Shown: positions 51,601 through 59,204 of the stretch, in pieces | How positions within the stretch are numbered: position 1 is the stretch's first letter | Layout: each line of letters opens with the position of its first letter | Source of the DNA: Amaurobius ferox | Lineage: Eukaryota > Arthropoda > Arachnida > Araneae > Amaurobiidae | NCBI GenBank assembly: GCA_951213105.1 | Contig: OX578150.1 | Coordinates: forward strand, 28,389,052 to 28,453,051 | Length of the DNA stretch: 64,000 bases | Direction: 5' to 3' | Notes under the pieces: model-generated | Databases searched by the model: none | Told to the model about the DNA's origin: nothing | Seen by the model: only the letters and a program-made list of their open reading frames with translations | Made by a program: the position numbers and the translations under genes

Positions 51601-54600
51601 GCTCTTGGGTTTTCTGTTTGGATTTCTTTGAATCTTTTCATATTAATAAAAACTCCAGTAATCTAGTTAATGATTTGTCTGTGACTCCATATTTCTACGA
51701 GGTATGGCATGACCACATCGAATTTTTTGTTTGTTTGAGCTCATATATTTTTTCTTGTTTGCGTCTTATGTTCATATTTTCTTGTTTTCTATTTTATTGT
51801 TTTATTTCCCTTTCGTGCCACTAGGTGGCGCCACTATATTGAGATGCCGCTTGGCCATTTCAGTTTGCCCGATATTACCTTACGCTAATTTGGGTCTTTA
51901 GATCCAAACAGTTTGCGCTAATGAATGAAATCTAGTTCATTTCCGAAACGTACTTATGCTCATTTGTCTTGATTGAAGCTATATTTTAAGTTGTAAATTA
52001 GGTTATTATTAATTATGCGCAAAATTACGTGCTGTGCTTCTTATTACAGGCTTTTAAATAGCTTGTCACATTCAAATCTTGAGATCGATTCTTAACTTAA
52101 TTACCGATCTTCAATCGACTTGAAACTTTGCATATTTATCTTATTCATAATGAAAATGAAATATTCCAGCAAATTTGAATTGATCTCCCCCCACCTATTC
52201 CTACTCTTTCGGATTTTTACATTGTCAGGCAACCTTAGCAAATAAAATTATATTAAATATTTTTTTAAGCAAGCTTTTATTTCAAAATGCACTAAAAAGT
52301 AGAAAATAAATTTTTCTCCAGTATCCAAAATATGGTCAGTGCTCACAGACGGCTGAAAATAAAAGCTTTGGGCGCTTTTCCCTCGCTCCCATAGCTACTA
52401 GAATCTTAAGTAATAGATCATCGTTGGTTTTGAATATTCTTTGAAGTTCTGAAATTCACTATGAATGAATTGTTTGTCACAGTAATGAATATTCTACGAT
52501 GAGTTTCAGAAAATGCGCAGCTGTAATGATACACACGTTTAAATACGTCAAAGGAAAGGTTGTGCGTACGGGTGTTTTCTCCGTCTGGTTTTCAGATAAG
52601 ACTACAGTATAAGCATTTTACAAGTTCGTAATAATAACATTATATTCCAACTAATCGTGTCCCTTTTTACACAACAATATAACAGGGGCGCGGTAGCCCA
52701 TTGGTTAGCGCGCTGGAGTTGCACTCGGTAGGCCCGGGTTCGATTCCAGCCGCTGCCAAAACTGCCGCCGTGTTCATGCGGAGTACGATCACGTTAAACA
52801 TGTGGGTCCGAAAGTCCTTCCGAGAGGTTGGTGGTAGGGGAAGGAGGGTACGGTCCCTGTGGATGCCTCCCCCACTGGGTTCCGGTCTAAATTGGGTGGC
52901 ACTTCCCGACCGTGCAAACGGTTACCTTACACCTTTCTGGTAGGTCGGACGGTCTGGGTTTCAACAACAACAATATAACAATTTATTTCCCTTTTACAAA
53001 ACATAGAAAATAACAGTAATAAAGTTTGTTTACATTAAACCTCCTCGCTTTTATTTTTAGTCATGTGTGTATGCAAATTTTTTGGATACTGAACAAAAAT
53101 TTATTTTCTACATTTTAGTGTATTTTGAAAGAAAAGCGTGTTTTCTAAAAAATATTTTTTTTAAATATATTTTTATTTTAAAATGATGCTATCTACGCAA
53201 AACTGTGAACATTTCTTTATTTCCATACTAAGTAAAAGTAATAACTTTAACACTTCAGATTTTTCTTGTCATTAATTCTCCATTCCTTGTTACTCGCCGA
53301 CCATAAAAGATCGATTAAAACTTAACGGTTCTAATTTATGGAGAGAAATTTGAGAAGAGCTCATAAGAATTTATTTAATCTACAGACACACTTCAGACTC
53401 AAAAACTTAATCATGAAAGTAACGCTTCTCCAGCTAATTATTGATTTGTGAATACATCAAATAATATAATTTCCAGTGTGACTAGCAAAAGAACTCCGGA
53501 GGCCACTGGGATAAGTCTCCATCAAGTAGGGACTAAACAAAGCAACTCCTTATTTCATGTCTAATCCCTCCTCAATGGATTCTCCTTCTCTCAGAGAGGG
53601 AGAATCCTTTGTGGAGTGAGCAAGGTTCAGGAGGTTTAGTACCCAGGTACTAAACGTCCTGAATGTTTTCTGAGGTGTGATTTCAGCTATTTAACTCCTT
53701 GGGATACAACATATAAAAAATTTTTCACGGATATCACTATTAGTACAATAATGCTAAGTTATCTTAGTAACACTTTTTAATAACATCAAGTTTTTAAGTA
53801 TAATATATAAAATTAATTCCACTCACTATTTTGTCTCTCGTTTTCAGATTTGTTTGAAAGTCAAGAATGAGGGCTGGAAAGAGGTGTTTGTGCCTCAAGT
53901 AGAAGCCCCTTACGCTTTCCACGGAAACCAATGGGTTGGTTATGACAACAAAAAGAGTATTGAAATTAAGGTAAGTCTAAGATTTTAATTTTAAAGAACA
54001 GAGGTTCTATGTATAAAGTAAAACCTGTATAAAGGGTCAGGGGTAAGAATAAAGGGTAAAACGTATATATCTTAATCTAAGTTTTAATTTACAGATGTTT
54101 TCAAATAGATAGAAGCCTGGGCGAATTTTTACTTTCCTTATATACATAATGTATAAAGAAAGTATTGTGACGGGGTCGAAAATTCGAATTCGAGTTTTCG
54201 ACGGGAGAGCACGTTTCAAGCATCCCTGATCACGAATCAAACATTTTTGAAGTGATGTCTGTGTGTGTGTATGTGTGTGTGTGTGTGTGTGTGAAAGTGT
54301 GTGTGTGTGTGTGTGTCAGTGAGTCTGTGGAGACGATAACTGACGAACGAATGGACCGATTCGAACCAAATTTGGTACAAAAATTACAATCCGTAAACAC
54401 TGGAAGCCTATTGTTTTTATACGTGATCGAATGTTCAGAACCCCCCTAAATATTCGAATGAAATTTTGAAAAAATCGTTAAAAAATCAAAACCGCTAATA
54501 AAGTTACGCAAATAGACATTTCTTATGTAATTTTTCATTAGAAAACGATTGGCATAAATTTTAGAACGCTAACATGAACCGTTCTCGAGATATTGTACAT

Positions 54601-57600
54601 TTTTCAAAAAAAATATGAAAAAGTCACATAAAAAAAAATTCCTATTGAGAAACATGTTCACTTTTCATATGTAATACCATGCGATAAATTGAGTGACATC
54701 ATTCTCGTGGATCTAGCTCGTTCCATTCATGAAAAAATATACTTTGAATAATACTTTTGTATTAGAACGCCAATAGTCATTTATCTGCTGTAAGAATAAC
54801 TTTTTTCTTAGTGCATAACTCTTGGCAAGATTTTGGCGACGAATTTGGCGGAATGTCGCCAACTTGGGGACTTTTTTGAAATGTTGTCAAATTAATGAAA
54901 ATCTCGCCAAATGGATAAAAATGATGCTAAATCAATGAAAATGACGACTAATTGTCGAAAATTCAATATCTTGGAAAGAATATTAGTATCTACTATAAGA
55001 AAATCCTATTACTTTCCTTATATACATAATGTATAAGGAAAGTATTGTGACGGGGTCGAAAATTCGAAATCGAGTTTTCGACGGGAGAGCACGTTTCAAG
55101 CATCCCTGATCACGAATCAAACATTTTTGAAGTGATGTGTGTGTGTGTGTGTGAAAGTATGTGTGTGTGTGAAAGTATGTGTGTGTGTGTGTGAGAGTCT
55201 GTGAAGACGATAACTGACAAACGAATGGACCGGTTCGATCCAAATTTGGTACAAAAATCACAATCCGTAAACACTGGAAGCCTATTGTTTTTATACACAA
55301 TCGAATGTTAAGAACACCCCTAAATTTTCAAATGAAATTTGGAAAAAATTGTCAAAAAATCAAAACCACTAATAAAGTTACGCGTATAGACATTTCTTAT
55401 GTAATTTTTCATTAGAAAACGATTGACATAAATTTTAGAACGCTAACATGAACCGTTCTCGAGATGTTGCACATTTTTCAAAAAAAATTTCAGAAAGTCA
55501 TATAAAATAAAAAAAAAATATTTCCTCTTGAGAGACATGTTCACTTTTCAGTAATACCATGCGATATATTGGATGACATCATTCTCGTGGATCTAGCTCG
55601 TTTCATTCATGAAAAAAGATACTTTGAGTAATACTTTGTATTTGAACGCCAATATTCATTTACCTGCTGTAAGAATAACTTATTTCTTTGTCCATTATGC
55701 TTGGCGAGATTTTGGCGATGAATTTTGGCGGAATGTCGCCAACTTGGCGACTTTTTGAAATGTTGAGAAATTAACGAAAATCTCGCCAAATGGATAAAAA
55801 TGATACTAAATCGATGAAATGACGACTAATTGTCGAAAATTCAATATCTTGGAAAGAATATTAGTATCTACTATAAGAAAAACCTATTTATTTTACTGTA
55901 AATGTGGTAAATTCATTACGTTATATAAGGAAAGTCATGTGTTGCCCACATCAGATTTTTATATTTATAGAAGCATTACAAATAAGTAAAAGAATAATAA
56001 ATAAACTAATAAATATAATAATAAATCACAACATAAAATGCTGCGAAAATAAAATTATAAAAAAACTGGCGATCATTCCAAAAACGCTTTTCTAAAAATG
56101 AATTTTGTTGAAAAAAACTTTTCATTTAATGAAAAAAAAATATTTAAATGCATAAATTTAAAACTTTTCTTATAACCAAATATAGAATTTTTAGTAGCTT
56201 TGAAAGATTTATGCATTTGTCTCAAGTAGCTGGCGTATAAAATGAATTACGAACAGGCCACATTTAAAAAAATTTTATACAGATACCCTCCTAAATCCAT
56301 TTTCATCTCTTAAAGAGAGTTCCAATATATTGTTTTCCTATAGCCACCTTCCACATGTTAAAATATATTTTTATCATTAACTTGTGAACAAGAAAATGAT
56401 GCCTCTAATTTGCACAAAATATCATTAACAGAACACACAGCTTTATCTCACAGTAAACGATATAACAGGTGACACACACAATAAAACAAAAGTTATATAA
56501 TTTCTACTTGTTACCCTCCTAGTCGCCAGAGAACGCATAGTAAATCAGGAGTAGCTGGCAAAGCAAATGCCTTATTGGCGCTTTATGGCACTTTCAGAAA
56601 AACGGCCACGGTCTTTTTGACGCGTTTGGCGAAAAAATCTGCTATCTCGTCAAATCCATTAGCATAAGGCTTCTACATATACAAGCAAGAGCAACAACGG
56701 CCATCTTGATACCCAGTTAAAGCGATTGTTATATATGGCGGAAAGAAGGTTACATTCACAGGATCTCGAGAAAAACAAAATATTTTGAACTGTTTTCTTG
56801 AATGATTTGTACAATATTTTGAAATCAAAAGCACCCATTTTACTGCTAAATTGCGTATCAAATATAAGCCATGTAACGTGCATACGCCATTGAAATAGTC
56901 CAGGCAGACGATAACTGATCGAACCGGTTGGAGTGTCGAAATGGCTGTTGCGTTAGCCTGTATATATAGGAGACTTGCATTATCAGGCAACATGTAGGTG
57001 ACGTGATGGTAACAGGACTTGCTAGTGAAGAGGATACAATTTTATCACCGGAATTTCACCTGCGGATAGATTCGCATTAAAATGACTTGAAACACAGATA
57101 TCCGTGTTACAATCAAAAGTGAAGTGTCGCATTCATATTCCGAAATATGTGCAATCGTAAAATGTGCGTTAAAGTATAATGTAGAAATAAATTTCATTCA
57201 TTTTAATTTCAATAGGTGAAGTACATTTTCACCAATTACGCCTCAATATTCGCCACTGATATATCACGTTTGCAGACGATAAAGAATGGAAAGCGATAAG
57301 CGTGCGCATGTTTCGTTACGCTGAAAGAAGTGAAGAGAAATGGGCATGGAAAAATATTAATCCGTGTAATAGACTAATTTTAATTTATTTAGTATTATCT
57401 TTTTTACAGTGACAAATAAATGTTATATGAAAATGGCAAAGGGTGCAGTACAATAATTATCCTTTTTCTTATTTTAATCAAATTGTTTGTGCACATGTTA
57501 TGTGCAATCTCCATTTTTTCCTTATAAAATAGAGACCTTTCTATAAGTTTGCAATTACAAATTTTTTGTCCATTTTGCTTCGTTGCTCAATCGATAGAGC

Positions 57601-58997
57601 ATAGTATCCTTATTAGTAAACCATATTTTTGTAGCTCTAAAACAATTCAATCGAAAGCTAAAGAGACGGATAAGGACTTAAGAGAGAACCTTGTACAGTT
57701 GAATCTATAAGAATCGGAATGCGGTGATAAAAGGAAAATATTTTTATCCCCGTCTAAAAATATAGAAAATTCATGTTATTTTCCCCTGTGTGGGACGGAA
57801 CCTGCTCAACGCGGAAACGGACGGCCAATTTAAAATATTTTAATAATAGAAAGCACCTGTTATAATGAACAGAGAATGGAAAAACCATTATACATTTTTA
57901 GCCATTTATTTCCATGAGAATCATTTTTCACAGACCTTTCACTTAAATTATGTCAGGATTTTCTGAAAGCCATTTCAGAACTTCAAGAATTTTCCATTAA
58001 TCAGGGAGACTCTGAAATGCTAGAAATATTAATCAATTCAGGAGTTTTAACTGCAAGTAGCATCATAAGTAAGACACATATCCAAGAAACCATGTTGTAT
58101 TATTTTGAAAGTTCATCTCACATTTTTGTTATATTTATTTTTTTATTCTTTGGTAAGCAGTAATATTTTGCCTGTAAGTTAATTCTTAAAGGTTTTAAGG
58201 TATGGTAATAAACTAACAATTGAGGGCATGGGTTACACTATATTTTTATTTACATATACTCCTGTGATCGCAGTATGATATGCGCATGTACATATGCGTA
58301 TGTACAAAAATGTACGTATATACATATTTAAAATAATTAAATGATCTATTATGGTATAATACAGTATTAATCGGATTTATCTAAATCCATTTTTCAGAAT
58401 TTTCAAAGTCTGATGTATAAGTGAGCAATACACATGGACTATCAGCATTTCCACCTAACCTTTTAAACTTTGCTTTTCCTGAAATGACCTGCATGAAACG
58501 GAAATCTTTTCAAGACGGAAAATTCTCCCAGTCCCCTGAGTTTCTTTTAAGGAACGTTCGGCTGTATTAAACACATTGTTTAATTTACATTCATTCATCT
58601 TTTTTTTCAGACTGACTACGTCATTAAGAACAAATTAGGAGGTGGAATGGTTTGGTCTTTGGAGACTGACGATTTCCGTGGTAAATGCCATGGTGAGAAC
58701 TACCCCTTGCTCTCTGCCCTCTACACAAAATTGAACGGTGAGGTTGAACGTGTTACCGTTGAGCCGTCGAAAAGCACCACACAAGGACCCATATCTACTA
58801 ACTATCCAGGCGAACTTTTCAAGTGCAAGGAAGATGGTTACTTTAGAGATCCCCAAGATTGCCAGAAATTCTACCTTTGTGTATCCCAAGGAAACGGAGA
58901 ATTCGCCCGCCACACCTACAACTGTGGTGAGAACCAAGGATTTGACGAGGCCACCAAGACCTGCAACTTTAGGGATAAAGTAGCTGGATGTAAATGA
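30610..58997 (+). CDS. Secreted GH18 chitinase with C-terminal CBM14 domain (8 coding exons)
   Basis: Join: 30610-30679, 32803-33000, 36333-36589, 39281-39384, 43000-43123, 47261-47446, 53848-53970, 58611-58997. This is 1449 nt, 482 aa, all GT-AG, with phases consistent throughout. Role from the family: endo-hydrolysis of beta-1,4 links in chitin, outside the cell (cuticle turnover, gut or digestive fluid). Seen: signal peptide at residues 1-20; [12 protein letters not shown] near the start of the TIM barrel; AIGGW (110-114); catalytic DGLDMDWE (148-155, with E155 the proton donor); MAYDLHGSW (218-226); GGMVW (365-369); a Thr/Ser linker at about 400-420; and a six-Cys CBM14 at C426, C438, C444, C459, C472 and C481. 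Length and motif order are those of a complete arthropod chitinase. Nothing is broken, despite introns of 2-6.4 kb full of transposons. Alternatives (non-catalytic chitinase-like lectin or imaginal-disc growth factor) are unlikely because DxxDxDxE is intact. Confidence 0.96.
31340..32299. mobile_element. Non-autonomous hAT-like element in intron 1
   Basis: Ends CAGAGGTGGGAAGTAA and, reverse-complemented, CAGTGGAAAAACTAC. The flanking 8-mers gtcaaaag (31332-31339) and ctcaaaag (32300-32307) match at 7 of 8. The subterminal regions are rich in gtagtgt/ctacaagtag repeats, as in many hAT elements. An inner palindrome has arms 31833-31896 and 31932-31995. Confidence 0.8.
32027..32050 (+). other. 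Candidate 24-nt in-phase microexon in intron 1
   Basis: Acceptor tttttcag, then 24 nt, then a perfect donor gtaagt. The segment keeps the phase (1 in, 1 out) and would add EVSKSVKI between the signal peptide and RNKKPYR. It lies inside a hAT-like element, so if used it would be a transposon-derived exon. Equally it may be chance. The main model leaves it out. Confidence 0.25.
32373..32583. mobile_element. Short hAT-type MITE in intron 1
   Basis: The left end (CCGCTGTTTTTCGAACTTTT, then ccacggaacc) and the right end reverse-complemented (CAGTGTTTTTAAAAGTGTG, then ccgcggaacc) form imperfect inverted repeats. Flanking 8-mers are tttgtaca and tatgtaca. Confidence 0.7.
32803..33000 (+). CDS. Chitinase coding exon 2: first strands of the GH18 barrel
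   Basis: Starts after tttctttccag and ends before gtgaga. Encodes [19 protein letters not shown], a loop with [20 protein letters not shown], and [16 protein letters not shown].(G/S).W and D..LCTH(L/I)IY.FA are GH18 chitinase hallmarks. The two cysteines probably form the conserved disulfide. Confidence 0.97.
33001..34796. other. Intron 2, left part
   Basis: No known element ends. A GC-richer patch at 33430-33640 has a minus-strand frame ([20 protein letters not shown], then [19 protein letters not shown]) with balanced composition. It may be a fragment of an unknown gene or transposon, but I cannot name it. Confidence 0.35.
34801..35737. mobile_element. TTAA-flanked foldback element in intron 2
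   Basis: Ends TGGGACGGTGGACGTT and, reverse-complemented, GGGGACGGTGGACGTTG, flanked by TTAA at 34797-34800 and 35738-35741. The interior holds a long near-perfect hairpin (arms about 35329-35480 and 35505-35655, including catggacgcc repeated in the loop). TTAA duplication suggests piggyBac-type mobilisation. No transposase is encoded. Confidence 0.85.
35742..36332. other. Intron 2, right part: nothing recognised
   Basis: AT-rich. The last 30 bp form a normal pyrimidine tract and acceptor. Confidence 0.4.
36333..36589 (+). CDS. Chitinase coding exon 3: active-site exon
   Basis: It follows atttttctacag and is followed by gtaccc. It encodes residues 90-175, including [20 protein letters not shown] and [18 protein letters not shown]. 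The latter is the GH18 signature DxxDxDxE with D148, D151, D153 and the catalytic E155. Confidence 0.98.
37195..38067 (+). mobile_element. Family A Helentron/DINE-1-like element, copy A4 (intron 3)
   Basis: The family core from acgaaaattcgaattcgag to the 3' end gtcatgtgttgtccacatcagattttt (38037-38067). The 5' hairpin end is degraded. Body closely matches the 54-56 kb copies, including the microsatellite and the tggcgacttttt block. Confidence 0.8.
38068..39280. other. Intron 3, right part: nothing recognised
   Basis: AT-rich. A GC-richer patch at 38390-38650 has no recognisable coding or element signature. Confidence 0.4.
39281..39384 (+). CDS. Chitinase coding exon 4
   Basis: It follows ttctttctttcatgaag and precedes gtgagt. 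It encodes [20 protein letters not shown], then [14 protein letters not shown], which joins through a split Lys codon to exon 5. The (L/T)(S/T)AAV.AG...(D)..YD motif is standard for chitinases. Confidence 0.97.
40254..41043 (+). mobile_element. Family B Helentron/DINE-1-like element, copy B1 (intron 4)
   Basis: Begins ACTTTCCCTGCAATACATGG with GGGAAAGT inverted 25 bp further in. The core (gtcgaaaatcgcaactcgag, then ttttcgacggatctacacg) is followed by a (CTGT)n microsatellite (40385-40450). It ends gtctgcagggaaagtca, a hairpin atgtactgcccacat, and cagattttt. No coding capacity. Confidence 0.8.
41532..41745 (+). repeat. 43-bp tandem array
   Basis: Five degenerate units of aaaaataggctttttgatgc plus caacgcttatttaccgcaag, spaced 43 bp (taggc at 41537, 41580 and 41623). 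Confidence 0.9.
42201..42734 (-). mobile_element. 5'-truncated LINE insertion (RT C-terminal end)
   Basis: The minus-strand frame (within 42216-42755) encodes [20 protein letters not shown], then [17 protein letters not shown] and [12 protein letters not shown]. This is the typical C-terminal region of a non-LTR reverse transcriptase (RTE/jockey-like, clade uncertain). It ends in a (GAA)n tail and is flanked by the duplication aaataacaaaaat at 42188-42200 and 42734-42746. Truncation at the 5' end is normal for LINE copies. It lies about 260 bp upstream of exon 5. Confidence 0.9.
43000..43123 (+). CDS. Chitinase coding exon 5: MAYD motif
   Basis: It follows ttattccaacag and precedes gtaaga. 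It encodes [20 protein letters not shown], then [22 protein letters not shown]218-D221 is the conserved substrate-binding MAYD, and W226 lines the cleft. Confidence 0.98.
43190..43510. repeat. Purine-rich degenerate tandem region (intron 5)
   Basis: Repeated gacataaaatgaagaatgaattaaaa-like phrases of about 20-30 bp with poor register. Confidence 0.7.
43986..44890 (-). mobile_element. Tc1-like transposon remnant (intron 5)
   Basis: One end is CAGTAGTGGTCAAAATTGTG, the classical Tc1-like terminus, after a TA at 43984-43985. The other terminus was not found, so the copy is probably truncated. Confidence 0.75.
44240..44880 (-). pseudogene. Tc1-like transposase (DD34E) pseudogene
   Basis: The minus-strand frame 44382-44684 encodes [40 protein letters not shown] and [19 protein letters not shown]. 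The spacing between the second Asp and the Glu is 34 residues. Upstream, [13 protein letters not shown] (first Asp) lies beyond a stop and frame changes. Downstream, a stop follows LKQLIS and the tail continues in broken frames. Inactive. Confidence 0.9.
45018..45200 (+). mobile_element. Mariner-type element end
   Basis: CAGGGTGTCCCAAACAGGAC after TA (45016-45017) is a typical mariner/Tc1 terminus. The following 170 bp contain no coding sequence, and the other end is not evident. Confidence 0.5.
45436..46305 (-). mobile_element. piggyBac-like element, internally deleted
   Basis: Ends CACTAGAACGACGGGCAGCG and, reverse-complemented, CACTAGAACGACGGAAGCAG, flanked by TTAA at 45432-45435 and 46306-46309. 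Both ends carry a ggtcaatttgacc-like inner palindrome. A third copy of the end sits internally at 46087-46120. It is 870 bp against 2-3 kb for autonomous piggyBacs. Confidence 0.9.
45510..45927 (-). pseudogene. Remnant piggyBac transposase: N-terminus joined to C-terminal Cys-rich domain
   Basis: The minus-strand frame starts [20 protein letters not shown], continues through an acidic Ser/Glu-rich stretch and stops near 45670. Just downstream another frame gives [20 protein letters not shown], then [17 protein letters not shown]. This is a cysteine-rich zinc-binding tail like those ending piggyBac transposases. The catalytic DDD core is missing. Confidence 0.7.
46558..47260. other. Intron 5, right end: nothing firm
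   Basis: AT-rich. A patch near 46840-46960 weakly resembles family A/B wording (aaatttggtacaaat), too degraded to call. Confidence 0.35.
47261..47446 (+). CDS. Chitinase coding exon 6
   Basis: It follows ttttccattgcacag and precedes gtcagt. It encodes [35 protein letters not shown], a Gly/Pro-rich loop, and [12 protein letters not shown]. The (I/Y)YGR(S/A)F motif and the GP..(R/K)E.G.L.Y.E motif are typical. The exon is in phase 0 at both ends. Confidence 0.98.
47495..47955 (+). repeat. Minisatellite of about 20-40 bp (intron 6)
   Basis: Repeats of tcctgaatagtctactatag and gtagacttggtatagtacac in several higher-order orders. Confidence 0.9.
48030..49216 (+). mobile_element. Helitron-type non-autonomous element (3' end clear)
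   Basis: The right end is gcgaagcgtagcgaggagg followed by the hairpin AGGGGACAGAGCCCCCT and terminal CTAG, then T (49216/49217). This is the canonical Helitron 3' end. The body contains two direct repeats offset by 622 bp (tggatagactaacaata at 48191 and 48813). The 5' TC end could not be fixed. Confidence 0.65.
49425..49552 (+). repeat. 23-bp tandem array
   Basis: About five units of caattctctaatgttaaaa plus atgtt or tttt. Confidence 0.9.
49855..49886 (+). repeat. (GT)n(G)n microsatellite
   Basis: GT dinucleotides followed by a run of ten G. Confidence 0.95.
50090..51060 (-). mobile_element. Penelope-like element 3' part, minus strand (GIY-YIG endonuclease remnant)
   Basis: Minus-strand coding 50725-51000 gives [20 protein letters not shown], then [10 protein letters not shown], after a decayed TVYCT..QTKR(V)LK. 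This matches the C-terminal GIY-YIG region seen in Penelope-like elements. Downstream to about 50090 lies the tail with tatgtttcggaaatcaa and cttcatcagt. Frames are broken. Confidence 0.65.
51350..52010 (+). mobile_element. Penelope-like element 3' part, plus strand (GIY-YIG endonuclease remnant)
   Basis: 51395-51700 encodes (broken) [13 protein letters not shown], then [42 protein letters not shown] and LSVTPY. LTYIG is the GIY-YIG core. The tail shares gtggcgcc-type and tttccgaaacgtacttatgc phrases with the minus copy. With 50090-51060 it forms an inverted pair, coding ends facing each other. Confidence 0.7.
51815..51833 (+). promoter_or_regulatory. CTCF-like motif in a Penelope-like tail
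   Basis: gtgccactaggtggcgcca closely follows the CTCF core CCACYAGRKGGCGC. The inverted sister copy near 50291-50309 has a degraded version. Binding is inference. Confidence 0.3.
52011..52670. other. Intron 6, no element recognised
   Basis: AT-rich sequence without domains or termini. Confidence 0.4.
52685..52966 (+). mobile_element. tRNA-headed SINE (intron 6), best-preserved copy
   Basis: The head reads ggggcgcggtagcccattgg, then ttagcgcgctggagttgc, and the B box gggttcgattcc. It is followed by the family body and a (CAA)n tail. A perfect 14-bp duplication, acaacaatataaca, lies at 52671-52684 and 52967-52980. It sits about 880 bp upstream of exon 7 in the sense orientation. Confidence 0.97.
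53579..53661. repeat. Two short hairpins in intron 6
   Basis: gattctcc...ggagaatc (53579-53608) and aggaggtttagtacc...ggtactaaacgtcct (53630-53661). Origin unknown. Confidence 0.6.
53848..53970 (+). CDS. Chitinase coding exon 7: alpha+beta insertion end
   Basis: It follows tctctcgttttcag and precedes gtaagt. It encodes [20 protein letters not shown], then [21 protein letters not shown]. The PYA...NQWVGYD block is characteristic of GH18 chitinases. Confidence 0.98.
54131..55010 (+). mobile_element. Family A Helentron/DINE-1-like element, copy A5, 3'-truncated
   Basis: Starts with the hairpin ACTTTCCTTATATACATAAT to gaaagt and the complete family core with (TG)n at 54258-54318. It stops at 55010, exactly where the next copy begins, lacking about the last 75 bp of the family. 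Confidence 0.9.
55011..55960 (+). mobile_element. Family A Helentron/DINE-1-like element, copy A6, full length
   Basis: A 950-bp copy with both ends: a 5' hairpin (ACTTTCCTTATA...TATAAGGAAAGT), a TG microsatellite core, the inverted end sequence tatataaggaaagtca, the 3' hairpin ATGTG/CACAT and cagattttt. It is the reference copy for the family in this window and stands head to tail with A5. Confidence 0.9.
55961..58610. other. Intron 7, right part
   Basis: Mostly AT-rich with nothing named. At 56670-56980 the two flanks look like imperfect inverted repeats (ctacatatacaagcaagagc and, reversed, ctatatatacaggctaacgc, each followed by a caac.gccat-like block), so a small foldback element is possible. 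A tRNA-like scrap (gctcaatcgatagagcat) lies near 57590. Confidence 0.4.
58611..58997 (+). CDS. Chitinase coding exon 8: barrel end, linker and CBM14 domain
   Basis: It follows cttttttttcag and ends with TGA. It encodes [20 protein letters not shown] (last barrel strand with W369), [13 protein letters not shown], a Thr/Ser linker of about 25 residues, and a peritrophin-A/CBM14 module. The module has six Cys at 426, 438, 444, 459, 472 and 481, and aromatic positions F432, F441, Y442 and F465. CBM14 binds chitin and anchors the enzyme to solid substrate. Confidence 0.98.
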   Translation, partial: TDYVIKNKLGGGMVWSLETDDFRGKCHGENYPLLSALYTKLNGEVERVTVEPSKSTTQGPISTNYPGELFKCKEDGYFRDPQDCQKFYLCVSQGNGEFARHTYNCGENQGFDEATKTCNFRDKVAGCK

Positions 58998-59013
58998 ATG
59001 AATTTCGGATTGA

Positions 59014-59019
59014 AATAAA
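59014..59019 (+). promoter_or_regulatory. Chitinase polyadenylation signal
   Basis: AATAAA lies 17 nt after the stop codon, followed by a T/G-rich stretch (gtgttgaaatatttgctttgg). A very short 3' UTR is implied. Confidence 0.75.
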
Positions 59020-59204
59020 TGTGTTGAAATATTTGCTTTGGAATTTTTTGTTCTTAGCCATCAACAGAAACTGTGATTATATACAGTAGAGGGTGAACTT
59101 GTAGGCTGTGGAGACGACACACTGAAAAAATAAATCTAGGAGGATCATCGTCATTAATCGGTGGGAAAAACGGCGGGATCAAGCAAAAATTTAATAGTTC
59201 AGCA

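Noticed and set aside
52685..52760. Possible functional tRNA gene (good A and B boxes)
   Set aside because: The sequence continues into the SINE body with a CAA tail and duplicated target site, and the cloverleaf is incomplete, so it is a SINE head.
52701..52943. 80-aa open frame in intron 6
   Set aside because: It lies entirely within a tRNA-headed SINE with target-site duplications; similar frames occur in the other SINE copies.
54983..55300. Minus-strand frames with His-Thr repeats and [14 protein letters not shown]
   Set aside because: They are shadows of family A elements with TG/CA microsatellites and recur in every family A copy.
56659..56993. 106-aa minus-strand frame in intron 7
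   Set aside because: No domain; it spans a possible foldback element and has no splice or codon support.
57583..57650. tRNA-like sequence (gctcaatcgatagagcat)
   Set aside because: Only the D-arm resembles a tRNA; there is no proper T-arm or acceptor pairing.
58635..58937. Minus-strand 100-aa frame over chitinase exon 8
   Set aside because: It is antisense to a clearly coding exon with GH18 and CBM14 motifs; a shadow frame.
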